DNA of 64,000 nt from Streptomyces sp. BK340 (GCF_007827595.1 NZ_VISR01000035.1:1-64000), one strand, 5' to 3'; shown: positions 30,819-39,299, numbered from the stretch's first letter. Program-made: numbers and translations. Notes: generated by a model from the sequence alone, not told the origin.

Positions 30819-31694
30819 GTGAACGATCTCGGACAGGACCTGGAACTGAGGCTGGTGCGCTACTTCACCGTGGTGGCGGCGCACCAGCACTTCGGCCGGG
30901 CCGCCGCCGACTTGCACGTGGCCCAGCCGGCGCTGAGCCGCCAGATCCAACGGCTCGAAAAGTATCTCGGCACACGACTGCTGGACCGCGTACCCCAGGG
31001 CACCCGGCTCACTCCGGCAGGCCAGAGGTTCCTCCCCCGGGCCCAAGCCCTGCTTGAGGCCGCCCGCCAGGCCGAACTGGCCGTGCGTGAACAAGCCGAG
31101 ATCGAACGAATCGCCATCGGCTACGTGGAAGACCTGGTGATCACTGCCGCCGTACGGGAACTGCGCCGCCGTTACCCGGACGCCGAGATCGCCACCCGGT
31201 ATCTGAGCTGCCGCGACGTCGGGGCGCTGTCCGACAAGCGCGTCGACGCCCTGATCGCGCGGGCCCCGCTGCCGCTCGCCGCCAACGACGTCTTCACCAC
31301 CCCTCTGTACGAGGAGCCCCGGATGCTCGTGGTCCCGCACGGCCATCCCCTGGCCGACCGCCCGTCGGTGACCGCGGAAGAACTGGACGGCGAGGAGGCG
31401 GCGCCGTGCCCGTTCGAGACCGCGGACTGGACTTCCTACCAGATCCTCGGGGCCGACGTGCCGCCGATCGACAGCTACGAGGACAAGCTCGAACTCGTCG
31501 CGAGTGGCAGGGCGATCGCCGTGCTACCGGTCGGCGATCGGCGTAGCTCACTGCGCCCCGACCTCGTCACCGTCCCGATCGAGGGCGCTCCTTCCAGCCA
31601 GGTCGTCCTGGTCAGCCGCAAGGGCGACCCGAATCCGATGATCAGGAATCTCCGGCTGGCGGCCAAGGCCGTCCTGACCGCCCCGGCAGCCTGA
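30819..31694 (+). CDS. LysR family transcriptional regulator
   Basis: A 291-residue LTTR. Helix-turn-helix at residues 10-68 (LRLVRYFTVVAAHQHFGRAA; VAQPALSRQIQRLE), then an effector-binding domain. GTG 30819 is preferred over upstream starts because it puts the helix-turn-helix at the normal position and a -10-like TACGCT lies 6 nt before it, indicating a leaderless transcript. It diverges from the MDR/SnoaL operon, its probable target. Confidence 0.92.
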   Translation: MNDLGQDLELRLVRYFTVVAAHQHFGRAAADLHVAQPALSRQIQRLEKYLGTRLLDRVPQGTRLTPAGQRFLPRAQALLEAARQAELAVREQAEIERIAIGYVEDLVITAAVRELRRRYPDAEIATRYLSCRDVGALSDKRVDALIARAPLPLAANDVFTTPLYEEPRMLVVPHGHPLADRPSVTAEELDGEEAAPCPFETADWTSYQILGADVPPIDSYEDKLELVASGRAIAVLPVGDRRSSLRPDLVTVPIEGAPSSQVVLVSRKGDPNPMIRNLRLAAKAVLTAPAA

Positions 31695-32142
31695 CCGGGT
31701 GGCCAATCTCTCCTTGCCGCCAGCAGGCATCACGCAGGTCGGGGCCGCCCCCCATGCGTGGTGGCGGCCGACGGCAGCGCTGGAGAAGCAGGCGCCACTA
31801 TCTACGCCGCGACTCGGCTCGATCCGTCCGGCATCAGTCCCCGCGAGAGCGGGCAAGGCAGGTTTCGCAGGATCCCCTCGGCCAGGCATGCCTGCGATCC
31901 GCCGCCGCGGGCGAGTGCGCCGGGGAGTGGACGCGGCCGGCGCGCCTCGCCTGGTTCTACGCCTGCATGCGTCAGGCGGCACTGCGCCATGACGGCGAAC
32001 TGAGCCGCTGCGAGCACCACGAGAACGGCTGAATGCCGAGGCAGCCGCTGCTCGCGCCTCAAGCCGCAGCCCTCGAGCTCGGCTTCCAGCGGAGCCTTTT
32101 CCTGGTCAAGGCACGCTTTGGGCGACGTCGCCGACGCTGGTA
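31695..32142. other. Intergenic with possible gene debris
   Basis: About 450 bp. One plus-strand frame (31758-32003) begins AADGSAGEAGATIYAATRLD and another ends LAWFYACMRQAALRHDGEL before TGA near 32032. Both look like decayed coding sequence, but no family could be named. Confidence 0.35.
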
Positions 32143-32157
32143 CCATACAGCGTATGG
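32143..32157. promoter_or_regulatory. Putative TetR operator overlapping a start codon
   Basis: A perfect 15-bp dyad CCATAC-AGC-GTATGG. The ATG of the tetR gene (32154) lies inside its right arm, and the candidate -10 box TACCAT lies across its left arm. Confidence 0.7.
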
Positions 32158-32810
32158 CGACTGCACGGAAGCCCCCTCGGGGCACGAGAAAGAGAGACGT
32201 ACCGCTCACCAAGGACGGCATCTACGCCATGGCGTTGCAGCTCATCGACGCCGACGGGGTCGAGGCGCTCACCATGCGCAAACTCGCGACCGCGCTCGAT
32301 GCAAACCCGATGTCGCTCTACCACCACGTGCCGAACAAGGACGCCGTGCTGCGCGGTGTGGCCCACCGGGTCGGTTCGCAGTTCAGCGCAGAGGAGCAGG
32401 GAGACGTCCCGTGGCAGGATCGGCTGCGTGAACTGGCGCGGGACTTCCGCGAACTGTCGCACCGTCACCCGAAACTGATGGGGTATTCCTTCACGCGTCC
32501 CGACTACGTGCAGCCGGAGGACCCCTTCTGGCAGGCACTGATCGACATCCTGGCCACCGCGAAACTACCCGAGGAGGAGATTCCGCGCGTCGCCGCGACC
32601 CTGGTGGGCGTGTTCACGGGTCTGCTGCTCGGCGAACTGAACGGGGCACTGCAGCGGTGGGCCACCCTGCCGCCGGCGCCGTCGGGCCCCGACGGGGAAG
32701 ACGCGCCCCCGCCCTCCAAGGACGTGATCGACACCATGTTCAACTCCGCGCTGGACGCAGCGGTCGCCGGAGTGGAGAACCACGTCGCAGGAGTCCGCGA
32801 GGGGGCGTGA
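32154..32810 (+). CDS. TetR family regulator (TetR_C type), paralogue 1
   Basis: A 218-residue repressor with helix-turn-helix at residues 30-70 (ALTMRKLATALDANPMSLYHHVPNK) and a TetR-class C-terminal domain. No ribosome site precedes the ATG; a -10-like TACCAT ends 7 nt before it, so translation is probably leaderless, and a perfect dyad covers both. Its helix-turn-helix is nearly identical to that of the TetR at 33302-34099, and both share the same operator motif. A GH15 fragment overlaps its stop by 4 nt. Confidence 0.92.
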   Translation: MATARKPPRGTRKRDVPLTKDGIYAMALQLIDADGVEALTMRKLATALDANPMSLYHHVPNKDAVLRGVAHRVGSQFSAEEQGDVPWQDRLRELARDFRELSHRHPKLMGYSFTRPDYVQPEDPFWQALIDILATAKLPEEEIPRVAATLVGVFTGLLLGELNGALQRWATLPPAPSGPDGEDAPPPSKDVIDTMFNSALDAAVAGVENHVAGVREGA

Positions 32811-33170
32811 CGGGAAAAGGGCGGGTACTGCGCAAAGCGGCCCTGGTGGGTACCGGCGGGACCATCGACTGGTACTGCTGCCCGTTCTTCGACTCCCCGA
32901 GCGTGTTCGCCGCCGTCCTGGACTCGGCGACACTGACGTGCTGATCACCCGGTTCTTCACCGAGGACGGGCTCAGGGAGATCCAGGTCTCCATGCCCGTG
33001 CTACACGCCAGGGAGTCCGACCGTCACCGGTTGATCCGGCGGATGATGTGCATTCGCGGGACGATCCGTTCCGTGCCCGGATGGCTCCCTGGCTTCGGCT
33101 ACGGCGCCCAACCGCGCACCCTGCGGATACTGGGAGGACGCCGCGCCCTGTTCGCTTCCGCGCCGGAGGA
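32807..33170 (+). pseudogene. GH15 (glucoamylase/trehalase-like) remnant
   Basis: GTG 32807 overlaps the tetR stop (GTGA). The first frame reads ALVGTGGTIDWYCCPFFDSPSVFAAVLDS, the N-terminal signature of GH15 enzymes, then stops near 32943. A second frame from 32938 continues LITRFFTEDGLREIQVSMPV...RRMMCIRGTIR, with about 20 residues lost between. Conservation fades after 33170. It is a truncated non-functional copy that may once have been cotranscribed with tetR. Confidence 0.7.
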
Positions 33171-33301
33171 TGCGGACCGAGTTCACGCTGCCCCAGACAC
33201 GTTGGCCAGTTCCGGCCCGCACACCGCACCCACCATCTCGGCGCAACGGCACAGCTTGAGGATGCCGTCCGTCATCAGCAGCATGTCTGAGCCTGTGGCC
33301 C

Positions 33302-34099
33302 TCACTGATCTCTCGGGTCGAAACCGGACGCCACGTCCGAGACGGAATTTTCCGGGGACTCTCCTTCGCAGCGTGCGGCCGACGGGCGGAGTTGACGCGG
33401 GATGCGCGCGGAGGGGAGCAGGGAGTTCTGCGGGGGCTGGTCGTCCGGCCCACCGGCGCGATCGACTGCGAGCCGGCCTTCCATGCCGCTGATGATCGTG
33501 TCCAGGACCAGGCGGAACATCCGGTCCTCGCCAGAGTCCTCATTCATCGGCCCGTGCTCACCGGAGGCGGGGGTGGTGGGCTGGAGGTTCGACCACCGGT
33601 GGAGCGCGCCGTTGAGCTCGGCGATCATCACGCCACTGACAACGGCACACACGAGCGCGGCGAGCTGCGCGATCTCCAACTCCGGCACCCCTGCGGCATC
33701 CAGTACGGCGGTGAGCTCGACCCAGAAGGGATCTTCGGGCTGGATGAAGTCCGGCTGGCTGAACGAGTAGGCCATGAGGTTGGGATGCCGGTGTGCCAGG
33801 GTCCGGAAGTCCGTGGCAAGCAGGCGCATGCGCTCCTGCCAGGGAGAGTCCTCCAGTGTCACGGTGCGGAACCGGGTGCCGACCATTCTCGCCACACCGC
33901 GCAGCAAAGCTTCCTTGTTCGGCACGTGGTGGTACAGCGACATCGGGTTCGCGTCCAGCACGGCGGCGAGTTTGCGCATCGTGAGCGCCTCGACCCCGTC
34001 GGCGTCGATGAGCCGCAGGGCGGAGGTGCAGATCCCTGCCTCGGTCAGAGGCACATCCCTCTTCCGAGTACCTCTAGGGGTACGCTTCGCTCTTTCCAT
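33302..34099 (-). CDS. TetR family regulator, paralogue 2
   Basis: A 265-residue repressor. It starts MERAKRTPRGTRKRDVPLTE, with helix-turn-helix ALTMRKLAAVLDANPMSLYHHVPNK closely matching paralogue 1. The C-terminal 50 residues are Pro/Arg/Ser-rich, absent from paralogue 1, and may be a fusion to flanking sequence. A -10-like TATCAT ends 7 nt before the ATG and there is no ribosome site, so it appears leaderless. Two dyads of the paralogue-1 type lie over the start region. It converges on the GH15 remnant and paralogue 1. Confidence 0.9.
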   Translation of the reverse strand: MERAKRTPRGTRKRDVPLTEAGICTSALRLIDADGVEALTMRKLAAVLDANPMSLYHHVPNKEALLRGVARMVGTRFRTVTLEDSPWQERMRLLATDFRTLAHRHPNLMAYSFSQPDFIQPEDPFWVELTAVLDAAGVPELEIAQLAALVCAVVSGVMIAELNGALHRWSNLQPTTPASGEHGPMNEDSGEDRMFRLVLDTIISGMEGRLAVDRAGGPDDQPPQNSLLPSARIPRQLRPSAARCEGESPENSVSDVASGFDPRDQ

Positions 34100-34109
34100 A
34101 CGGTGTATG
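34097..34109. promoter_or_regulatory. Putative TetR operator (paralogue 2, proximal)
   Basis: A dyad CATAC-GGT-GTATG whose left arm contains the tetR start codon (minus strand, 34099-34097). Same arms and 3-nt spacer as the paralogue 1 site. Confidence 0.65.
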
Positions 34110-34117
34110 ATACCTGG

Positions 34118-34132
34118 CCGTACGGCGTACGG
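34118..34132. promoter_or_regulatory. Putative TetR operator (paralogue 2, distal)
   Basis: A perfect 15-bp dyad CCGTAC-GGC-GTACGG, 22 bp centre-to-centre from the proximal site (two helical turns). It also lies upstream of the plus-strand HTH-Clp_N gene. Confidence 0.65.
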
Positions 34133-34273
34133 AAATGTGACGTACAAAGCAGAGCAGCGGTGCGGGCGAGCGGTCCGACTGACGGAGACGATCGTCCACT
34201 CCCCCTTCCCGCCCGAGGCGGTTCTGCATGCCTGGCCTGCCGAACATCTGAATTCTCGAGGGGTACTTACCTC

Positions 34274-34990
34274 ATGGCTCTCCCGGACCTGGACGATCTC
34301 ATTGCGGAAGTCGACCACAGATGCGACACCGCACACCGCCCCGATGGACAAAAACAGCCCGACTGGCTAGCCCTCCTCGCGGTCGCCACCCAAGTCGCGG
34401 GGGAACTACAGCGGCTGTCAGACGCCTTGGTCGAGGAGTACGTCGAGCACTGTCGAAGGCACGGCTCCTCATGGACGGACATCGGCGCGGCCCTGGGGGT
34501 GACCCGACAGGCGGCCCAGCAACGATTCCAAGTCCCGCACAAGCGCTACGGCCCCGAGACCATGACCGACGACCTCCAGCAAGCGATGGTCCACGTCAAG
34601 CATGCGGTGGTACAGCACCACAACAACTACATCGGCACCGAGCACCTGCTCTGGGGACTGACCGTGCAGGACAATAGCGCCACCCGGCTCCTGCAGGCCG
34701 CCGGTGTCTCGCCGGAGACGGTCCACCGGTCGGTCGGAACCCAGCTGAGCCTGGGCACCTCCCAGGCAGCAGAGCGAATCGCATGGACGCCCTACTCACG
34801 CAAGGCCATCGCCATTGCAGAGGCCCGATCCGAGCACAACGAATCCGACCACATCGACTGTGACGACCTGCTCATCGGACTTGCTCAGGTCGGCCGCGGA
34901 GTCGCCGCCAACGTACTGACCGCGGCCGGATTCGCCCCGGCCGCCCTCGACTCCACGGCTGCGAAAACCCACTCATCACGGCGCGGGTGA
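34274..34990 (+). CDS. RheA-like HTH fused to Clp N-terminal domains
   Basis: A 238-residue protein. Residues 20-95 resemble the RheA repressor N-terminal part, with SSWTDIGAALGVTRQAAQQRF matching the SWADLAHPLGVASRQAAERRY segment at 23084. Residues 100-235 are two Clp_N repeats (MVHVKHAVVQHHNNYIGTEH; YSRKAIAIAEARSEHNESDH), the substrate/adaptor-binding module of ClpC, with no ATPase domain. A GAGGGG site lies about 11 nt before the ATG. It may be a stress regulator using a Clp-type sensor. This architecture is clear; the role is inferred. Confidence 0.87.
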   Translation: MALPDLDDLIAEVDHRCDTAHRPDGQKQPDWLALLAVATQVAGELQRLSDALVEEYVEHCRRHGSSWTDIGAALGVTRQAAQQRFQVPHKRYGPETMTDDLQQAMVHVKHAVVQHHNNYIGTEHLLWGLTVQDNSATRLLQAAGVSPETVHRSVGTQLSLGTSQAAERIAWTPYSRKAIAIAEARSEHNESDHIDCDDLLIGLAQVGRGVAANVLTAAGFAPAALDSTAAKTHSSRRG

Positions 34991-35025
34991 CCACAAACTA
35001 TGGGGCGGGGACAGCTGCTCCGGCT

Positions 35026-35051
35026 GGTCGCCGACCTCACGGTTGGCGACC
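35026..35051 (+). terminator. Candidate hairpin downstream of the HTH-Clp_N gene
   Basis: GGTCGCC, 12-nt loop, GGCGACC, starting 36 nt after the stop codon. There is no T-run, which is normal for Streptomyces terminators. Confidence 0.4.
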
Positions 35052-35248
35052 GCTCCTTCACCCATATTCGTGCACTGATCGTGCAGTGCTGCGGCTCGCC
35101 GTCCCGGCCACGTCCATGACCAGCTCCTAGCGCAGGAGCCTGGCGCCGACACGAACGTCCGGACCGAGCTGCTCGGGATCGTGTTCACGCCTACGGCTCC
35201 GTTCCGGCGTTGCCCTAGTCGTCCGAAGAGCTCTGCTTAGACCGTGTC

Positions 35249-35955
35249 CTACGTGGTGAGGCGGACGAGTCGCTTGTAGCAGCAGAGGGCTGCGGCGAGG
35301 CCGAGAAAGGCCAGGTAGTTACGGGGATCGCGCTCGAAGCGGGGGCCGAGTCTGCGGTAGCCGGACAGCCATGACATCGTTCTCTCGATCACCCATCTGC
35401 GACGGCCCAACCGTTCGCTGGACTCGATGCCTTTGCGGGCGATCCGGACTCCAATGCGCTTGCCGCGTAACCATTTACGCAGGTCCGGGCGGTCGTAGGC
35501 TTTGTCGGCGTGGAGGCGCTGGGGCTTGAAGCCGGCCGCGGTGGGGGTCGTGTCTCGTTTGGTGACCCAGCACCATGGGCTTCAGTCCCTGGCTGTCGTG
35601 GGTGTTGCCGGCCGAGATGCCGACGACCAGGGGCAGTCCGTTCGCGTCCGACAGGATGTGCATCTTGGAACCCGCCTGCCTCGGTCCACGGGGCTCGGAC
35701 CTGTGTGTTCGCCCCCCCTTTTCTTGCCCTGACGTGGGCGGTGTCGAGGACGACGCGGGTGACATCGATCAGGCCGGCGTCGTCGAGTCGGTGCAGCACG
35801 GCCTCGTGCAAGCGGCCCCAGACGCCGGCTCTCGACCAGACAGGGGACGGCGGTGAGCGGTCGACTTCGATATGCCGAAGCACGGCGGCAGAGCCCGCCA
35901 GGCGCAACCACTGACCAGCACGTAGATGATCGCCGCGAACAGCGTCTCATCATGT
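35249..35955 (-). mobile_element. IS5-family transposase remnant
   Basis: A 5'-truncated DDE transposase in at least three frames. Reading from 35955 down: AIIYVLVSGCAWRALPPCFGISK, then SRAGVWGRLHEAVLHRLDDAG...DTAHVRARKGG, then GSKMHILSDANGLPLVVGIS, then RRWVIERTMSWLSGYRRLGP and the family C-terminus AALCCYKRLVRLTT ending at TAG 35249. Frameshifts and loss of the N-terminus mean it cannot transpose. Terminal inverted repeats were not identified. Confidence 0.85.
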
Positions 35956-36242
35956 GCAGCGCGAGGAGCACCTGCCGGAGGTCGCCGGGTCCGACCAGGT
36001 GGTGCGGCGCGCCGCCGAGGCGGGTCACAAGCGGCTGCTGTCCACGCGGTTCGGCACCGTGGAGGTGGAGCGAATCGCCTACCGCGCGAAGGGGGCTTCG
36101 AATCTGCACCCGGCCGACGCCGAACTGGACCTGCCGGTCGGGCGGCACTCGCACGAGCTCAAAAAGCTCGCCGCGATCGAGGCGGCGCGCGGCTCGTTCG
36201 AGGCAGCGGCCACCGCGATCGAACGCGCCACCGGCACACACG
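35951..36242 (+). mobile_element. ISKra4-family transposase fragment
   Basis: An internal N-terminal-half fragment reading LLSTRFGTVEVERIAYRAKG, NLHPADAELDLPVGRHSHEL and LAAIEAARGSFEAAATAIER, the well conserved core of ISKra4 transposases. Both ends are lost: it abuts the IS5 remnant on the left and a pobA fragment on the right. No start codon or inverted repeats were seen. Confidence 0.75.
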
Positions 36243-36245
36243 AAG

Positions 36246-36765
36246 GACCGCATCGGCGTCACCGACTTCTGGGTGATGGGCCCGCGCCGCAGCCGCCATC
36301 CGTCGGCGGTCTCGAACCGCCGCTCCAGCTCCGCCCCGATCTCGTCGTCGTCCCGTGCCCCGGCTTCGGTGCCGTCCGGCACCTGGAGGTAGAGGCGGGA
36401 CACGGACGGCGACCGCATGGACAGCAGGGCGAATCCGCGGTCGTGCCGGGCGTAGACCAGCTCGTCGTGCGACGGCGGTACGTCGGCGAGGACGCCGAGC
36501 CACCCGAACGGGTTACGTCCGCTCGAACTCACGGGAGAGGGAGGCCGGCACCGCCTTGCGGGCCACGCCCCAGAAGCCGTCGCATCCGACCACGTAGTCG
36601 CACTCCAGTACGCCTTCGTCCCCCTCGCAGCGGAAACGCACGCGCGGCCGTTCGCTCTCCGCGCCCTCGACCGCGAGCGCCTCCGCCTCGAACAGCAGCG
36701 GACCGCCCTCCTTCAGCTGCAGGGCGATGAGGTCCTTGCACACCTCGGTCTGCGCGTACACCATC
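36246..36765 (-). pseudogene. pobA: Internal fragment of 4-hydroxybenzoate 3-monooxygenase
   Basis: Reads MVYAQTEVCKDLIALQLKEG...CDYVVGCDGFWGVARKAVPA...SREFERT, then a TAA made by a one-base insertion near 36520. The next frame continues PFGWLGVLADVPPSHDELVY...SRLYLQVPDG...ITQKSVTPMRSFV. This matches the central third of PobA flavoprotein hydroxylases. The N-terminal FAD-binding part and the C-terminal part are absent, the latter at the ISKra4 junction. Confidence 0.82.
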
Positions 36766-36886
36766 ACGGAGGGTCACCTCGGAAGGTGGACACCGGTTCG
36801 CGGTGTTGTGCGGCGAATGTCATGGTCGCCGGTGCTGACCTTGGGAAGACCGGGCAGCCCCGCGATCGCACTGTACGTGAACAAGG

Positions 36887-37843
36887 TCAGCGGGCCTTCT
36901 GAAAGGTCCGCCGGTACGCCTGCGGGGACACCCCGATCGCCGCCTGCAGGTGCTGCCGCAGGGAGGCGCCGGTCGCGAAGCCGACCTCGGCGGCGATCCG
37001 GTCCACCGGCAGGTCGCTGGACTCCAGCAGGTGCCGGGCGCGGGCGAGGCGCTGTTGGATCAGCCAGCGGCCGGGGCTGAGGCCCACCTCGTCGTTGAAG
37101 CGGCGGGCGAAGGTGCGCAGGCTCATCCGGGCGTGCCCGGCGAGGTCGGAGAGGGTGAGGGGCTCATCGAGGCGCTCCAGGGCCCAGGCGCGGGTGGCGG
37201 CGGTGCTCGCGGCGCCGCTGACGGGCACCGGCTGCTGGATGTACTGCGCCTGGCCTCCGTCGCGGAACGGAGGCACAACACAGCGGCGGGCGACGGTGTT
37301 CGCCAGGTCGCTGCCGTGGTCGGTGCGGACGATGTGCAGGCAGATGTCGACGCCGGAGGCGGCTCCGGCCGAGGTGAGGATGCGGCCGTCGTCGACGAAC
37401 AGGACGTCCGGGTCGAGCTCGACCTTTGGGTACCGGCACCGGAACTCGTCGGCCGCCTGCCAGTGAGTGGTGGCCTTGCGGCCGTCGAGGAGCCCGGCCT
37501 CGGCGAGGATGAAGGCGGCGGTGCAGATGGAGACGATGCGCGCGTCCGGGCGGATGCGGGCCAGGGCGGCCGTGACCTCGTCGGGCAGCCGCGGCGGGAT
37601 GTAGTCGGGCGGCATGGAGGTGACCACCACCGTGTCCGCCGTGTCGAGGATCTCCGGGCCGTGCGCGACGCCGATCGTGAAGTCGGCGTTGGTGCGCACC
37701 GGCCGGCCGTCGACGGTGCAGGTCAGCACCTCGTAGCGGCCGTCGGCGGCGCCGAGGATGCGGCTGGGGATGCCCAGCTCGAAGGGGTAGACGCCGTCGA
37801 GCGCCAGGACGGCCACGCGCTCCGGTTCCCGCTTGCCACTCAT
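36887..37843 (-). CDS. GlxA-type transcriptional regulator (DJ-1/PfpI + AraC domains)
   Basis: A 318-residue regulator. Residues 10-170 are a DJ-1/PfpI-like sensor domain (CTAAFILAEAGLLDGRKATTHW). Residues 215-315 are an AraC/XylS DNA-binding domain with two helix-turn-helices (LSDLAGHARMSLRTFARRF; VDRIAAEVGFATGASLRQHL). It is divergent from an MDR reductase with 71 bp between, containing GGCA-ATCA-TGCC, so that reductase is the likely target. Ligand unknown. Confidence 0.94.
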   Translation of the reverse strand: MSGKREPERVAVLALDGVYPFELGIPSRILGAADGRYEVLTCTVDGRPVRTNADFTIGVAHGPEILDTADTVVVTSMPPDYIPPRLPDEVTAALARIRPDARIVSICTAAFILAEAGLLDGRKATTHWQAADEFRCRYPKVELDPDVLFVDDGRILTSAGAASGVDICLHIVRTDHGSDLANTVARRCVVPPFRDGGQAQYIQQPVPVSGAASTAATRAWALERLDEPLTLSDLAGHARMSLRTFARRFNDEVGLSPGRWLIQQRLARARHLLESSDLPVDRIAAEVGFATGASLRQHLQAAIGVSPQAYRRTFQKAR

Positions 37844-37864
37844 GGCACGATCCTATCGAGTGTT

Positions 37865-37876
37865 GGCAATCATGCC
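37865..37876. promoter_or_regulatory. Putative operator of the GlxA-type regulator
   Basis: GGCA-ATCA-TGCC, the only clear dyad in the 71-bp gap between the divergent genes. It resembles the TTGGCA-type half-sites used by other GlxA/FtrA-like regulators. Confidence 0.5.
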
Positions 37877-37914
37877 GTTTCCGGGCCGGGCGGACCTTGG
37901 CAGGCTGGGTGACC

Positions 37915-38865
37915 ATGAACGATGCGAACACGATGCGAGCCATCAGCCAGGACGTCCTCGGCGGTCCCGAGGTCCTGAGGGAAGTGCGGGTCGGGCGGCC
38001 CGCGCCGCGCCCGAACGAGGTGCTGGTCCGGGTGCGGGCCGCCGGGGTCAACCCCACCGACTGGAAGCACCGGGCCACCGGCGGTTTCCTGGGCGAGCCG
38101 CCGTTCGTCCTGGGCTGGGACCTCTCCGGCGAGGTCGCCGAGACCGGGATCGGCGTGGCCGCCTTCAAGCCCGGCGACGAGGTCTTCGGCATGCTGCCCT
38201 ACCCGTTCGGCCACGGCTCGCACGCCGAGTACGTCACCGTCCCGGCGCGCGCCCTGACGCACAAGCCGGCCTCGATCGACCACGTCCAGGCGGGCGCGCT
38301 GCCGCTGGTCTCGCTGACCGCGTGGCAGGCGCTGACGGAGTACGCCGATGTGCGGCCCGGGCAGCGGGTGCTGGTCCATGCGGCGGCCGGCGGGTTGGGG
38401 CACGTCGCCGTGCAGATCGCCAAGGCGCGCGGCGCGTACGTGATCGGTACGGCGAGCGCGGGCAAGCACGACTTCCTGCGGGAGATCGGCGTGGACGAGC
38501 CGATCGACTACCGGTCCACCGACGTGACGGAGGCCGTCCGGGACGTCGACGTCGTCCTGGACACGCTCGGCGGTGAGACGTCGGTGCGGTCGCTGCGGGT
38601 GCTGCGGCCCGGCGGGATCGTGGTGTCGGTCCTGCCGGTCGGCCCGCCGGAGTTCTACGAGGAGGCCGAGCGGCTGGGCGTGCGGGCGGTGCGGATGCTG
38701 GTGGAAGCCGACCGGGCCGGGATGGAGGCGGTCGCGGAGCTGGTGGAGTCGGGGAAGCTGAAGGCGACGATCGCGGGGACCTTCCCGCTGGCCGATGCCG
38801 CCAAGGCGCACGATCTGGGCGATACCAGCCGGACGACGGGCAAGCTGGTGCTGCTGGTCGACTGA
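37915..38865 (+). CDS. MDR-family NADP-dependent oxidoreductase
   Basis: A 316-residue zinc-free quinone-oxidoreductase-like reductase. VRAAGVNPTDWKHRATGG in the N-domain; cofactor motif HAAAGGLGHVAVQIAKARGA near residue 155; DTLGGETSVRSLRVL. ATG 37915 is chosen; a TTG 18 nt upstream is also in frame. It diverges from the GlxA-type regulator, and a strong terminator follows at 38888. It resembles the enzyme at 29698, suggesting a related substrate class. Confidence 0.93.
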   Translation: MNDANTMRAISQDVLGGPEVLREVRVGRPAPRPNEVLVRVRAAGVNPTDWKHRATGGFLGEPPFVLGWDLSGEVAETGIGVAAFKPGDEVFGMLPYPFGHGSHAEYVTVPARALTHKPASIDHVQAGALPLVSLTAWQALTEYADVRPGQRVLVHAAAGGLGHVAVQIAKARGAYVIGTASAGKHDFLREIGVDEPIDYRSTDVTEAVRDVDVVLDTLGGETSVRSLRVLRPGGIVVSVLPVGPPEFYEEAERLGVRAVRMLVEADRAGMEAVAELVESGKLKATIAGTFPLADAAKAHDLGDTSRTTGKLVLLVD

Positions 38866-38887
38866 CCGGGGCTCAGAAGGTGAGTCT

Positions 38888-38915
38888 GGGTCGCCACTTC
38901 ACGTGGTGGCGACCC
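38888..38915 (+). terminator. Rho-independent-like terminator
   Basis: A perfect 10-bp stem GGGTCGCCAC/GTGGCGACCC with an 8-nt loop, 22 nt after the MDR stop codon. The strongest hairpin noticed in the window. Confidence 0.75.
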
Positions 38916-39061
38916 GGTCGGCCTCGCTCTTTCGTGGCGCTATGTCCTTCATGTCCCGCGGCACGACGAGTGACGGCGCCAGCCGGCCTCTTCAGCAGGT
39001 CAGGCGCCGTCTCCACGAAGGAAACAGAGCCGCACCCATCGACGTTGAAGGTGATGGGGCC

Positions 39062-39202
39062 ATGCAGAGCGGGCAGCCGTTGACTGTGCACACCACGGCC
39101 GTGTTGCTGGCCTTCGGGGCTGATCCGGAGCTCGCAGATCCAGACGGCCGTACCCCCATGGACATGGCCAATCACTTCGGCCACGACCTGGCCGCAAAAC
39201 CT
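39062..39202 (+). pseudogene. Ankyrin-repeat gene fragment
   Basis: About 45 codons with one ankyrin-type unit (VLLAFGADPELADPDGRTPMDMA). No complete repeat set, ribosome site or stop consistent with an intact gene. Part of a stretch of debris between 38.9 and 39.8 kb. Confidence 0.5.
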
Positions 39203-39299
39203 TGGCGGTGTCGGGCTGCAGGTGGCGCAACGGGCTCATCGACCCGACCGAACTCGCTACCGAGGTGCACCCCGAGGCGGAGCGAGCAAGCCCGGTACG

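Noticed and set aside
35223..36000. Intact, active IS5 element
   Set aside because: The transposase is in at least three frames and lacks its N-terminus; no paired terminal repeats seen.
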